A stretch of DNA of 47,788 nucleotides from Candidatus Amesbacteria bacterium GW2011_GWC2_45_19 (GCA_001001555.1 LCKS01000006.1:1-47788), one strand, 5' to 3'. Numbered from the stretch's first letter, positions 19,481 to 28,555 are shown. The notes: a model not told the origin generated them from the sequence alone. Numbers and translations are program-made.

Positions 19481-19861
19481 ATGGAATACGATGGAATTTA
19501 CAAAATATTAGACCCCGAATGGAAACGCAAAACCTTCCAGTGGAATCTGGGCTTACTCGCCCTGGGGACTATTGCAGATATAGCTACAACCGTAGCATTT
19601 TTGTCCATAGGACTAAAAGAAGCGAATCCTCTTAGTGTCTGGCTATTAAACAACTTCGGAATTCCCGGATTCGTGGTGGCAAAAATCGGCCTTACCACAT
19701 ACGGCATCAACGGACTCAGAAATCTATATAACAACATTAGACCTGATGAAAATAGAGGGTTAAAAGAATACGCCTACATCCTTACAGCCAGAACCGTCAA
19801 CGTAGGGCTTGCTGCCGTAGCTGTGGGAAACCTACTTGGTTATTTTGGTGTAATAAAATAG
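19481..19861 (+). CDS. Hypothetical membrane protein (DUF5658-like)
   Basis: GLLALGTIADIATTVAFLSIGLKEANPLSVWLLN. Confidence 0.65.
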   Translation: MEYDGIYKILDPEWKRKTFQWNLGLLALGTIADIATTVAFLSIGLKEANPLSVWLLNNFGIPGFVVAKIGLTTYGINGLRNLYNNIRPDENRGLKEYAYILTARTVNVGLAAVAVGNLLGYFGVIK

Positions 19862-20077
19862 TGGACTCTTTACGAAAAAATACGGACTGAGTTTCAAAGG
19901 TAGCCCGCCAAAGGCGGGCAGGCGCGCGAGTGCCCCCACCCCGCCTGCAAACGCTTTGCGTAGCATTGCGGGCAGGCCACTCGCAGCGCCATCTTCACGC
20001 TCGCCTGCCCGCCTCTGGAGGGGCCTTCGGCCTCGCTTATGTTTCGCACGCGCGATTTTTGCTCGCTTCGCGAGCAA

Positions 20078-20650
20078 TTACCTTTTAACTTGAGTCATCG
20101 CCTTTCTATATGCTTCAACATTTTCTGTTATTAGTTTTTGTCTTTCTCTTTCGGGTAGTCTTGAAGACCACTTCTCAATGTATTCTAAATATCTATCTGC
20201 TTTCCCAATTTCAAAAGCATATCTATATTCTTCACAAGTAGCTAAGCCGTGTGCAACAGCAACGCGGTTTTTTGTACCAATACGCTCTGGGGGGGGTGAA
20301 AGTGACCAACCGTTTTTCGCGTAAGTCCACATTTCAAAAATTTCATGCCTGACTGTAACTGGAATAACATCTGTAAAATCTTCTCCGTTTACACGAAAGT
20401 CGTCTTCATTGACATAAATAGTGGCATCTTCAATAGCTTTTCCTTCGGGAACTTGGAAAACTACTCCCATAAAACGTCCCATTGCTGCCCCAGCACCTGC
20501 TAACCGAGCATACGAATTACTATCCAATCTTTGGACTCTTTGTTCCATTATTCCAAAAAAGGCATCTTTAGATTCTGCCGGCTGACCCCTGTTGATCAAG
20601 AGCTTATTGCCTTCTATTTTTACTGGTTCTGAAGCTGATACTTCTGACAT
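20078..20650 (-). CDS. Hypothetical protein
   Basis: 190 aa ORF with RHEIFEMW and CEEYRYAFEIGK segments. Confidence 0.7.
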   Translation of the reverse strand: MSEVSASEPVKIEGNKLLINRGQPAESKDAFFGIMEQRVQRLDSNSYARLAGAGAAMGRFMGVVFQVPEGKAIEDATIYVNEDDFRVNGEDFTDVIPVTVRHEIFEMWTYAKNGWSLSPPPERIGTKNRVAVAHGLATCEEYRYAFEIGKADRYLEYIEKWSSRLPERERQKLITENVEAYRKAMTQVKR

Positions 20651-20710
20651 ATTTTTATTGATTGCTACCGGCCGTTAACTTGCCTAAGTATACCAAAATT
20701 TTCGGAAATC

Positions 20711-20719
20711 TGGTATATT
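20711..20719 (+). promoter_or_regulatory. Extended -10 promoter candidate (TGgTATATT)
   Basis: TGGTATATT a few nt upstream of the pseudoknot. Confidence 0.35.
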
Positions 20720-20723
20720 GATT

Positions 20724-20812
20724 GTGGAACCAACTTTTAGGGAATCGCTTTTTTGATGGCGCAATCGGACAACTAGAAGCGATTCTTAGTTGGTTCCACC
20801 GGTTGCGCCATT
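20724..20812 (+). ncRNA. Candidate structured RNA with H-type pseudoknot
   Basis: GTGGAACCAACT(20724-20735)/AGTTGGTTCCAC(20788-20799), 12 bp; GAATCGCTT(20742-20750)/AAGCGATTC(20777-20785), 9 bp; loop ATGGCGCAATCGG(20756-20768) pairs with downstream CCGGTTGCGCCAT(20799-20811). Confidence 0.65.
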
Positions 20813-20899
20813 TAAGTTTTAGTTCTTTAAAATTTTTGCGTTTTTCTTTTCCTCTTTTATGTGCGGCGGCTTTTTTGCGTATATAAACAGGGCTTTGCA

Positions 20900-20931
20900 G
20901 CGCTCGCCGCGGGGGCGGGCGCGGCGAGCGC
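20900..20931. repeat. GC-rich perfect hairpin downstream of tRNA-Ile
   Basis: GCGCTCGCCGCG-GGGGCGGG-CGCGGCGAGCGC, 12-bp stem. Confidence 0.8.
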
Positions 20932-20962
20932 CATTCTCGACTCGCCGAACTCTCCATTTCTG

Positions 20963-21033
20963 TGGGCCCGGGAGGAGTCGGACCTCCGCTCTTACTTTAT
21001 AAGAGTAATGTCCTACCGTTAAACGACGGGCCC
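20963..21033 (-). tRNA. tRNA-Ile (anticodon TAT)
   Basis: GGGCCCG/CGGGCCC acceptor; anticodon stem TTACT-CTTATAA-AGTAA; T arm GGAGG-TCCGACT-CCTCC; no encoded CCA. Confidence 0.88.
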
Positions 21034-21075
21034 ATGGCCGTAATTTTACCACCAAAGTTTAATAACAGGGGTGAG

Positions 21076-23421
21076 TTATAGTCTGGCTCTCTCGTTAATC
21101 TCCGCTTCCACCAGCCGCACGTCCCGCCCGTACTTCAGCCGCGACAATTGCTTAATCGCCTCCGCCAATTTCGGGTTAGCTATCGCCCGTTCGGCCACAA
21201 TATCTTTGGTCACATCCATGCTAAACGACGGCACCGGTTCATTGTTCACAATTGTCTTGATATACACATTATATTTCTCCACATTCAGAATATCCGCCTC
21301 CGTAAACGTCGGTGCATACTCGTGCTGCAAATATCCCGCGTCAGACACGCCCGTGCGGAAAGCCATTAATGTCCCCACGTTGCCAAAAATGGCGTTCTTC
21401 ACTTCCTCTTCCATCTGCCCGATAAACTGGTTGGCCACCACCAGATTCAGCTTATATTTCCGGGCTTCAGATAAAATGGTGGCGAAATCCGGCGTGGCGA
21501 AATTTTGAAACTCGTCTACATATAGATAAAACGGCCGGCGTTGAGCTTCCGGCACGTCAAATCTAGACATGGCCGCCATCAGTATCCGCGGCACCAATAT
21601 CAGGCCCAAAAAGTTAGAATTTTCCTCCCCCATCTTGCCCTTAGACAAGTTCACAATCAGAATTTTGCCCTCGTCCATCACTTTTCGGAAATCAAACGCG
21701 CTCTGCGACTGGCCGATAATATTTCTGATCATCTTGTTAGTCACAAACCGCCCGAATTTGGACACGATGTAATCTAAGACCTCCGATTTATGAAAGTCGC
21801 TGGTTTGGGCAATTTGATCCGTCCAATACCGCCGCACAATCGGATCCGTCACTTTGGGCAGCATCTCCTGCACAAATTCCGCCCGCTGCAGCGCCTGCAC
21901 CACCTCTACAAACGTTCCTCCGGGAATAGCGTCCAACACCGTCAGCATGGCATTTCTGATAGCGTGTTCAAACCGGGGTCCGATAATTCCCGTTTTGTGC
22001 GGATCATACAATTTGTACATCAGGCCGATGATGGAACTGGCCACCAGATGCCGCTCCTGTTCCGTCCGGGCGTCAATCATATTCAGCCCCATCGGCCGCT
22101 CCGGGTCAGACGGGTCAAAGAAAATTACGTCCTCCGCCCGTTCCGGCGGGATGTACGCTAAGATATCTGTCGCCAAATCATGCGGATCTATCAGAGCCAC
22201 CCCTCTGCCCGCCCGGATATCCTGCAAGATCATGGTCTTCAGTAATTCCGTCTTCCCCGTTCCCGTCCGCCCGATGATATACATGTGCCGCTCCCGGTCC
22301 GCGTCAGAAATGAATACCGGCCGGGTTACTCCTCTATAAACGCTTTTGCCCAAATACAACCCGTGGTCCGGTATGCCCGCCGGAGCGGGCGCCCGTTTGG
22401 CATTCAGCCAAAAGATGTGCGGCGTCTCAATAGTTTTATTGGGAAAATGGTAAATGCCGGCCAGCTCCTCGGTATTCAATATCGTCTGCCCTCCCCAGAC
22501 CACCATCGGCTGGTACCGGTAAATAAAATCCGTCATGAAAGCCCCTTTTAGTCTTACTTTCTTACTTTTAAAGCCGTTTAAATCTCCGTTGAATTGTTCG
22601 AAAGCCGCCCGGATATTGGCCAAATGCGCCTTAGCCGAAGTTTTGTCGTTGGAGCACACCACAATTCTCACCGTCGTTTCAAATCCGCTTTTGCTCACCT
22701 TGTTGTCTACCGCCTCCATGACTTTAGGATCGACCTTATAGCTGGCTTTTTCCGGGTCACTTTCGGTTTTCTTAGTCTTGCCTATCCAGGCCCGCCCCTT
22801 GCCCTTCCACTTATTATCCGCCGGGGCAATCAGCACTTGGATATGGGCCCCCTCCCCCTCCCCCATCTTAGCCAGAGCCGACGACAGTCCCGCCAGCGGA
22901 TCTACCGTCAAGTTTTTATATACCTGGATTGGATTGTACGCGGAGTTGCGCATTACCAGCCAGCTAAATTCCACATTCCCGGTTTCGGTAAATATGTTCG
23001 GCTCCTCCACCACCTGGATATCCGCCCCCGGGTAACTGCCATGAATCTGCTTCTCCGTCAAATCCCGCAATTTCTCCGGCACCACGATATAAAACCGAAT
23101 ATCTTCTTTACGGGCCACCAGTTCAAAACTGATATGCGGCTGGGTTTGTAAAAAACTAAACCAGCCAAAAGGGCCGAGGCTGCCTTTTTTAATCGCATAC
23201 AAACTGGCATAAATCTGTTCCATGGCGTCGATTTTTATCTCGTTCTCCCGCGGCACTGCTACCTGCAGTGTGGTCATGGCCAGACTTTTTTCCTCCCGGT
23301 CTTTATGCCGGTACCACAAAATCAGCAAATACCCCGAGACCACTATCGTCAAAAACAACACTGCCGCTCCCAGCATTAATGTCATCAATTGATACACCAG
23401 CCCCGTCAAATCCGCCATCAT
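21076..23421 (-). CDS. TraG/VirD4/HerA-like type IV secretion-associated ATPase with N-terminal TM
   Basis: IIGRTGTGKTELLKTMILQDI, ALIDPHDLATDIL, PFYLYVDEFQNFATPDFATILSEARKYKLNLVVANQF. Confidence 0.88.
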   Translation of the reverse strand: MMADLTGLVYQLMTLMLGAAVLFLTIVVSGYLLILWYRHKDREEKSLAMTTLQVAVPRENEIKIDAMEQIYASLYAIKKGSLGPFGWFSFLQTQPHISFELVARKEDIRFYIVVPEKLRDLTEKQIHGSYPGADIQVVEEPNIFTETGNVEFSWLVMRNSAYNPIQVYKNLTVDPLAGLSSALAKMGEGEGAHIQVLIAPADNKWKGKGRAWIGKTKKTESDPEKASYKVDPKVMEAVDNKVSKSGFETTVRIVVCSNDKTSAKAHLANIRAAFEQFNGDLNGFKSKKVRLKGAFMTDFIYRYQPMVVWGGQTILNTEELAGIYHFPNKTIETPHIFWLNAKRAPAPAGIPDHGLYLGKSVYRGVTRPVFISDADRERHMYIIGRTGTGKTELLKTMILQDIRAGRGVALIDPHDLATDILAYIPPERAEDVIFFDPSDPERPMGLNMIDARTEQERHLVASSIIGLMYKLYDPHKTGIIGPRFEHAIRNAMLTVLDAIPGGTFVEVVQALQRAEFVQEMLPKVTDPIVRRYWTDQIAQTSDFHKSEVLDYIVSKFGRFVTNKMIRNIIGQSQSAFDFRKVMDEGKILIVNLSKGKMGEENSNFLGLILVPRILMAAMSRFDVPEAQRRPFYLYVDEFQNFATPDFATILSEARKYKLNLVVANQFIGQMEEEVKNAIFGNVGTLMAFRTGVSDAGYLQHEYAPTFTEADILNVEKYNVYIKTIVNNEPVPSFSMDVTKDIVAERAIANPKLAEAIKQLSRLKYGRDVRLVEAEINERARL

Positions 23422-23422
23422 T

Positions 23423-23812
23423 TCATCTTACCATCTTCAGTTGGCGCAGACACCATTCCGCTAGCCACCTAATCCCCTCCCATATTTTGTGATGCAGGCC
23501 TTTTTTAATCTGATCGTCAGTTAGCGGCAGCGTCACTTTCGGCTTTTGCGGTACTGCCGCCGCCACCAGCACCTGTTTGGTGTAATCATCCACCACCGGT
23601 TTACCTAGCTCCGCCTCCTTCTCGACTTTTTCGATATACCCCTCGGCCTCTTTCAGCTTTTCTTCTTCCACATTAGCCGGTACTTCCTCAACCCTGGTCG
23701 CCTCCGTTTCTCTTGATCCTCCGGAAAATCCCCCGGCTATCGCTTCCAGCTGTTCCTTAAACCTCCCCCCGGCGTTATAAGCTTTCTGTGGATCCTGGGC
23801 AGTATCATCCAT
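23423..23812 (-). CDS. Hypothetical protein
   Basis: 129 aa charged ORF just upstream of the ATPase gene. Confidence 0.6.
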   Translation of the reverse strand: MDDTAQDPQKAYNAGGRFKEQLEAIAGGFSGGSRETEATRVEEVPANVEEEKLKEAEGYIEKVEKEAELGKPVVDDYTKQVLVAAAVPQKPKVTLPLTDDQIKKGLHHKIWEGIRWLAEWCLRQLKMVR

Positions 23813-23876
23813 ATTCTCTTATCTTATCAACTTGACAACTCCAAAAACAGTAACAACCGTTCCCAAAAATTTATCC

Positions 23877-23893
23877 ATTTCATGCTATAGCGT
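23877..23893. repeat. ATTTCAtGCTATAGCGT intergenic motif, copy 1
   Basis: 16/17 identical to 33130-33146. Confidence 0.6.
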
Positions 23894-24040
23894 TTTTTTA
23901 ATAAACTTCACACTTCCTCTTCCAAAAATCCTGCCGAGGTGTGTGGGTTGGGGCTGTAAACACCACACCAACTTCCTATTGTGGCCCTTAGTACTCACCT
24001 AAAAAAGGCTTTCCCTCTCAGAATCCGTCGGCTAAGTAAA

Positions 24041-24577
24041 TTATAACTTACTTCTCCACACTTCTTCTTTTACCCCCATTTTAAAATTCACCCATCTTCC
24101 CATCGTAAACAGCGCATCGGACAGACGGTTTAGATATTTCAGAATATTTTTCTCTTTAATCTCCGCTTTCACTACTTCTCTTTCCGCCCTGCGGCACACC
24201 GCCCTGGCCACCTGCAAATATCCCATCGGGAAAATAAAGTTTGACAATTTTGGTAAGTCTTTCGTTAATTTATCAATCAATTTCTCTAATCTCTTAGTCT
24301 CTTCATCTCTTAATCTCTTCTCACTCCCGGCAAGTTGAGAGCCAATAATAAATAGATTATTTTGTACCCTTTTTAATTCATTATCTAAACTCACCTCTTT
24401 CGTTCCCCTCTCTTTGATAAAGAGAGGGGTTAGGGGTGAGTTATAACAAAGCCCCACCCAACTGTTCAGCTCGTCCACCGCCCCCAGCGCTTGCGCCAAC
24501 TGGTCATCCTTGGCCATCCTTCCACGAAACGTTCCCGTCGTCCCCCGATCTCCGGTTTTTGTGTATATTTTGTTCAT
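24041..24577 (-). CDS. Cob(I)yrinic acid a,c-diamide adenosyltransferase, PduO type
   Basis: MNKIYTKTGDRGTTGTFRGRMAKDDQLAQALGAVDELNSWVGL; FIFPMGYLQVARAVCRRAERE. Confidence 0.93.
   Translation of the reverse strand: MNKIYTKTGDRGTTGTFRGRMAKDDQLAQALGAVDELNSWVGLCYNSPLTPLFIKERGTKEVSLDNELKRVQNNLFIIGSQLAGSEKRLRDEETKRLEKLIDKLTKDLPKLSNFIFPMGYLQVARAVCRRAEREVVKAEIKEKNILKYLNRLSDALFTMGRWVNFKMGVKEEVWRSKL
24389..24446. repeat. Palindromic element family 2, copy e (inside cob(I)alamin adenosyltransferase gene)
   Basis: AACTCACCTCTTTCGTTCCCCTCTCTTTGATAAAGAGAGGGGTTAGGGGTGAGTTATA; peptide NSPLTPLFIKERGTKEVSL. Confidence 0.9.
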
Positions 24578-25548
24578 CTTATATTAAATATCACTTTACT
24601 TCCGTCCCTAGATAATCCCACCGGCATCTCTCTCAATCCATTCATGGCCTTTCTTACCATATCTCTCTTGCCTGTCGGCACGAACAGTGTCAGAAATCCT
24701 CCCCCGCCCGCCCCGGATATTTTTCCCCCAATCGCTCCGGCTTTTTTAGCCGCACTATAGATCTGATCAATTTCCGGGTCAGTGATCCGGCTGGCCAGCT
24801 GCCGTTTTAGTCTCCACCCCTCGTCCATTAGTCGCCCCAATTGGTCAATCTTTCCTCTCACCAACAGCTCTTTCGCTTGCCTGGCTTGCCCGGCCATTTT
24901 TTTCAAAATCTCATTTTTATTTTTTATATTTTCCTTCTGCTCCTGCAAAATACTCCCCGCTTGCCGGGTCCGTCCGGTATAAAAAACCATCAGATAACTT
25001 TTTAGGTCGTCCAAAATTTCCTCGGACAACCCCAGATCTTCTGCTACGATCTTGCCCGACTTCTTAAACTCAATAAATCTCACTCCCCCAAATGCAGCTA
25101 TATATTGGTCCTGCACCCCGATGGGTTTACCCAAAATTTTAATCTCTATTTCGCAGGCTTCTTGAGCTAGCCTTTGGGCGTCCGCCGCCCACCCGGTATA
25201 TTGATACAAGGCGTTCAACACCCCCACTGTCACCGTACTGGACGAGCCTAGCCCTGAGCCTGCTGAAGGGACGTCTGATTGAAACGAAATTTCTATCCCC
25301 TCTTTTATGCCCACTTTCTTCATGGCTTCCCGCACCAGTTCGTGTTTCAGCTCCCCTACCCGGTCCACAATTTCTTTAATTGAATAATTTACATAAATCT
25401 GCTTATCAAATCTCTCTTTGACAATGACGTACACATATTTATCAATCGCCGCCGTCACCACGCACCCGCCGTATTTCTTATAAAAATCCGGAAAATCCGT
25501 CCCTCCTCCCAAAAACGAAATCCTCAACGGCGTCCGCGTAATAATCAT
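24574..25548 (-). CDS. GHMP kinase (D-glycero-D-manno-heptose 7-phosphate kinase-like)
   Basis: MIITRTPLRISFLGGGTDFPDFYKKYGG; GSGLGSSSTVTVGVLNAL; GAIGGKISGAGGGGFL. Confidence 0.9.
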   Translation of the reverse strand: MIITRTPLRISFLGGGTDFPDFYKKYGGCVVTAAIDKYVYVIVKERFDKQIYVNYSIKEIVDRVGELKHELVREAMKKVGIKEGIEISFQSDVPSAGSGLGSSSTVTVGVLNALYQYTGWAADAQRLAQEACEIEIKILGKPIGVQDQYIAAFGGVRFIEFKKSGKIVAEDLGLSEEILDDLKSYLMVFYTGRTRQAGSILQEQKENIKNKNEILKKMAGQARQAKELLVRGKIDQLGRLMDEGWRLKRQLASRITDPEIDQIYSAAKKAGAIGGKISGAGGGGFLTLFVPTGKRDMVRKAMNGLREMPVGLSRDGSKVIFNIR

Positions 25549-25563
25549 GCGCTCATTCTACCA

Positions 25564-27966
25564 CTAGCACTCACTGTACCCGCATCCGTAGCATTTTTTG
25601 CACCCCTCCTCAAATACCAGTTCCGCGTTTCCGCAGCCCGGACACAAATCCGGTTTTTTGGCAAACAAGCTTGCTTGTGCTGCTTGCGGTGCCTGCTCTG
25701 CCTGATAGCCAATTAAACCAAAGTGCGTCCCAATGGCTTTGGCCACCGCGTCCGGTAAACTTCTTATCTTATTCGGCCCAAACCCCACAGCGGATCCTCC
25801 CCCAATCCCCCGCAGTTGATCCATTATCTCCCGGGCTCTTTCCTTAGCCGGCAAATGATTACCGAATCTTAAGGTAGTCGAAATCAATCTTCCGATCGCC
25901 TCCGCCATGGCCGCGACTTCCGATCCGGCTTTACCAATAGTCACAAACAGTTCAAATGGATTCCCGTCACTGTCGTGATTCACGGTAATAAAAGCGCTGC
26001 CCACCGGCGTCTCAATCTGATACGTAGCTCCTTCCACTTTCACCGGCCTGGGCTTAATCAACTGCGTCTGAGGGCTAGTTTTGATCCCTAAGTTCAACAC
26101 TTGCTCACCTTTACTCCCGTCCCGAAATACTGTAATTCCATTGCATCCTGTCTCCCAAGCCATCATATACGCTTTCTTTATGTCCTCCACTGTTGTATCG
26201 TGCCGCAAATTAATCGTTTTGGAAACCCCATTGTCTGTATATTTTTGGAACACCGCTTGGGTTTTTACATGCCACTGGGGATCTATCTCGTGTGCTGTCC
26301 CAAATACTGCTCGCACATCCTCCGGAATTTCAGATAGACTTCTAACCACTCCATGCTCCGCAATTTTGGCCATCAACTCTTCGCTGTGAAAACCCCGCTC
26401 TCTAGCGATTTTTTCCAGAGCCGGGTTTACAAATGTCAAAGTTCGGTTTTCGCTTTTGACAATATGCTGATAGGCTATGGCAAACAGCGGTTCTATCCCC
26501 CCGGATGCATTAGCCAAAATTCCAATAGACCCCGTCGGCGCAATTGTAGTTACGGTACTATTGCGGATTGGTTCATCTTTAGCATAAATACTTTTTTGCC
26601 ACATAGGAAACGCCCCCCGCTCGGCAGCCAATGCTTTAGACTGTGCGTGTCCCTCCTCGTTAATCAGTTTCATCACTTTCTCAGCCAAGTTCAGCGCTTC
26701 TTGGCTATCATAAGGAATGCCCAATTCTACCAACATATCCGCCCACCCGCCTACCCCCAACCCAATTCTTCTAATTTTCTTCACTGTTTCATCTATTTGC
26801 TGCAATGGGAATGGATTCATTTCGATTACATCATCCAACATTCTCACGGCCGTACGAGCCACCTCACGAAGTTTCTCCCAATCTACCTTTTTATCTTTCA
26901 CAAAATATCCCAGAAATATGCTTCCCAAGTTACACGCATCAAAGGGATACAGCGGCTGTTCACCACAAGGATTAGTGCTTTCCACTTCCCATCCATTGGC
27001 CCGAATGGGATTAGCTGTACTCTGATTAATTCTGTCAATAAACACTAACCCTGGATCCCCGGTCTTCCAAGCACTTTTAGCAATCTCGTCCCATACTTCG
27101 CGGGCCCTTAATCTTCCGGTTACTTCTCCGGTATGCGGGGCCACCAGGTCGTACTCCCCGTCCTCCTCCAAAGCTTTCATAAACTTATCCGTAATCGCCG
27201 CCGAAATATTAAAGTTAGTTATTCCCTTTCCATTATCCTTACAATGAATAAACTCCAAAATGTCCGGGTGATCCACTCGCAAAATTCCCATATTTGCCCC
27301 TCGCCTTTTTCCTCCCTGCTTAACCTGGTTGGTAGCCTCATCATAAATCCGCATGAAAGACACCGGACCGCTAGCTACTCCCACATTATCTCTCACCCGG
27401 GAGCCGGCTGGTCTCAGTCGACTAAACGAGAACCCAGTCCCCCCACCGCTTTGGTGAATTAATCCTTGCCACTTCACCCCATCAAAAATGCTGGTCAAAT
27501 CATCATCAACAGGAATCACAAAACAAGCACTATACTGTAAATTACTTTCCGTCCCCGCATTCATCAGGGTTGGTGAGTTGGGTAAAAACCATCTATTCAA
27601 CATTAATTTATAAAATTCTCTCGCCTCTATCTCTATCTCTTTCCTGGATTTTCCAAATTTTACCTCCGCTCTGGCCAATTCCCAGGCCACCCGCCAGCAC
27701 ATTTCTTCTACTGTCTCCACCACCTTCCCATCCTTATCCTTCAAAAAATACCTCTCATTCAATACCCTAATCGCCTGTTCACTCCATGGCTCACCTGTGA
27801 TATCCGCCGGCACTTCCGGCATCGGCCCTGCCATCTTCCCCACCATCGCCGCCATCTCTTTATATTCCAATCTCTCCCACGGAACTCTCTTCGCGTGCCC
27901 ATTGGTCTTGGCCCTTTTGTGGGCTGAGCGTTGAGCGTTGAGCGTTTGTAATTTTAATTCAGGCAT
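25564..27966 (-). CDS. nrdJ: Adenosylcobalamin-dependent (class II) ribonucleotide reductase
   Basis: Class II RNR motifs: NSPTLMNAGT, SGGGTGFSFSRLRP, NPCGEQPLYPFDACNLGSI, TIAPTGSIGILANASGGIEP; C-terminal CPGCGN...CYGCGYSEC. Confidence 0.95.
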   Translation of the reverse strand: MPELKLQTLNAQRSAHKRAKTNGHAKRVPWERLEYKEMAAMVGKMAGPMPEVPADITGEPWSEQAIRVLNERYFLKDKDGKVVETVEEMCWRVAWELARAEVKFGKSRKEIEIEAREFYKLMLNRWFLPNSPTLMNAGTESNLQYSACFVIPVDDDLTSIFDGVKWQGLIHQSGGGTGFSFSRLRPAGSRVRDNVGVASGPVSFMRIYDEATNQVKQGGKRRGANMGILRVDHPDILEFIHCKDNGKGITNFNISAAITDKFMKALEEDGEYDLVAPHTGEVTGRLRAREVWDEIAKSAWKTGDPGLVFIDRINQSTANPIRANGWEVESTNPCGEQPLYPFDACNLGSIFLGYFVKDKKVDWEKLREVARTAVRMLDDVIEMNPFPLQQIDETVKKIRRIGLGVGGWADMLVELGIPYDSQEALNLAEKVMKLINEEGHAQSKALAAERGAFPMWQKSIYAKDEPIRNSTVTTIAPTGSIGILANASGGIEPLFAIAYQHIVKSENRTLTFVNPALEKIARERGFHSEELMAKIAEHGVVRSLSEIPEDVRAVFGTAHEIDPQWHVKTQAVFQKYTDNGVSKTINLRHDTTVEDIKKAYMMAWETGCNGITVFRDGSKGEQVLNLGIKTSPQTQLIKPRPVKVEGATYQIETPVGSAFITVNHDSDGNPFELFVTIGKAGSEVAAMAEAIGRLISTTLRFGNHLPAKERAREIMDQLRGIGGGSAVGFGPNKIRSLPDAVAKAIGTHFGLIGYQAEQAPQAAQASLFAKKPDLCPGCGNAELVFEEGCKKCYGCGYSEC

Positions 27967-27988
27967 ATAATTTTTATCCCTTTCCTTC

Positions 27989-28031
27989 TTCCCTCTCCTG
28001 AATTAAGGAGAGGGATCGAGGGTGAGGTATT
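27989..28031. repeat. Palindromic element family 2, copy f (intergenic nrdJ/nrdR)
   Basis: CCCTCTCCTGAATTAAGGAGAGGGATCGAGGGTGAGGTAT. Confidence 0.9.
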
Positions 28032-28476
28032 ATGAGATTTTTTCTAGGAGTTTCTCGAACTCCGTCAGATCTGTCAGCTCCAAATATACGCTGGCAAACC
28101 TCATCCAGGCTACTTTGTCGATATTTTTCAGTCTCTTCAAAACCATCCGCCCGATTGTCTTGGAAGGAATTTCGGAAACTTCTTTTCTCCTCACTTCCCT
28201 TTCCACTTCATCAGCCAATTGGTTGATCAAATCTATGGACACCGGACGTTTGTCAAAAGATTTAATCGTCCCCCGGACAATTTTCTCCCTGTCAAACGCT
28301 TGCCGCCCGCCGTCCCTTTTTATGACAAAGATCGTCGGCCCCTCGACCCGTTCAAATGTAGTGAAACGCTTTTGGCATTTCTCACATTCGCGCCGTCTTC
28401 TAAGCGACTGTCCGTCTTCTGCTACTCTAGACTCCAACACCGAAGTTTCAGAGTTAGCGCAAAACGGACACTGCAT
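28030..28476 (-). CDS. nrdR: Transcriptional repressor NrdR
   Basis: MQCPFCANSETSVLESRVAEDGQSLRRRRECEKCQKRFTTFE. Confidence 0.97.
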   Translation of the reverse strand: MQCPFCANSETSVLESRVAEDGQSLRRRRECEKCQKRFTTFERVEGPTIFVIKRDGGRQAFDREKIVRGTIKSFDKRPVSIDLINQLADEVEREVRRKEVSEIPSKTIGRMVLKRLKNIDKVAWMRFASVYLELTDLTEFEKLLEKIS

Positions 28477-28555
28477 ATTTAGTGGCGGTCTTTAGACTAG
28501 AACACTACATCCAGCGCGTCAATCATCAACTTCTATATCAAATGACATCAACAAC

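Noticed and set aside
20724-20812. Integron attC site interpretation of the pseudoknot
   Set aside because: No RYYYAAC/GTTRRRY core, no integrase-specific insert in the nearby Xer gene, and the third paired segment is not part of attC architecture.
20655-21055. Minus-strand ORFs 20655..20957 and 20819..21055
   Set aside because: They run through the tRNA-Ile gene, GC hairpin and/or pseudoknot; low-complexity Arg/Lys-rich translations.
25247-25275. CCCTGAGCCTGCTGAAGGG in the GHMP kinase as another inserted palindrome
   Set aside because: It encodes the conserved GSGLGSSS-containing motif region; at most one residue longer than typical, so insertion is not supported.
24574-28476. Cobalamin riboswitch upstream of nrdJ
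   Set aside because: Only a short upstream gap containing a palindromic element; no AdoCbl-box-like sequence recognised.
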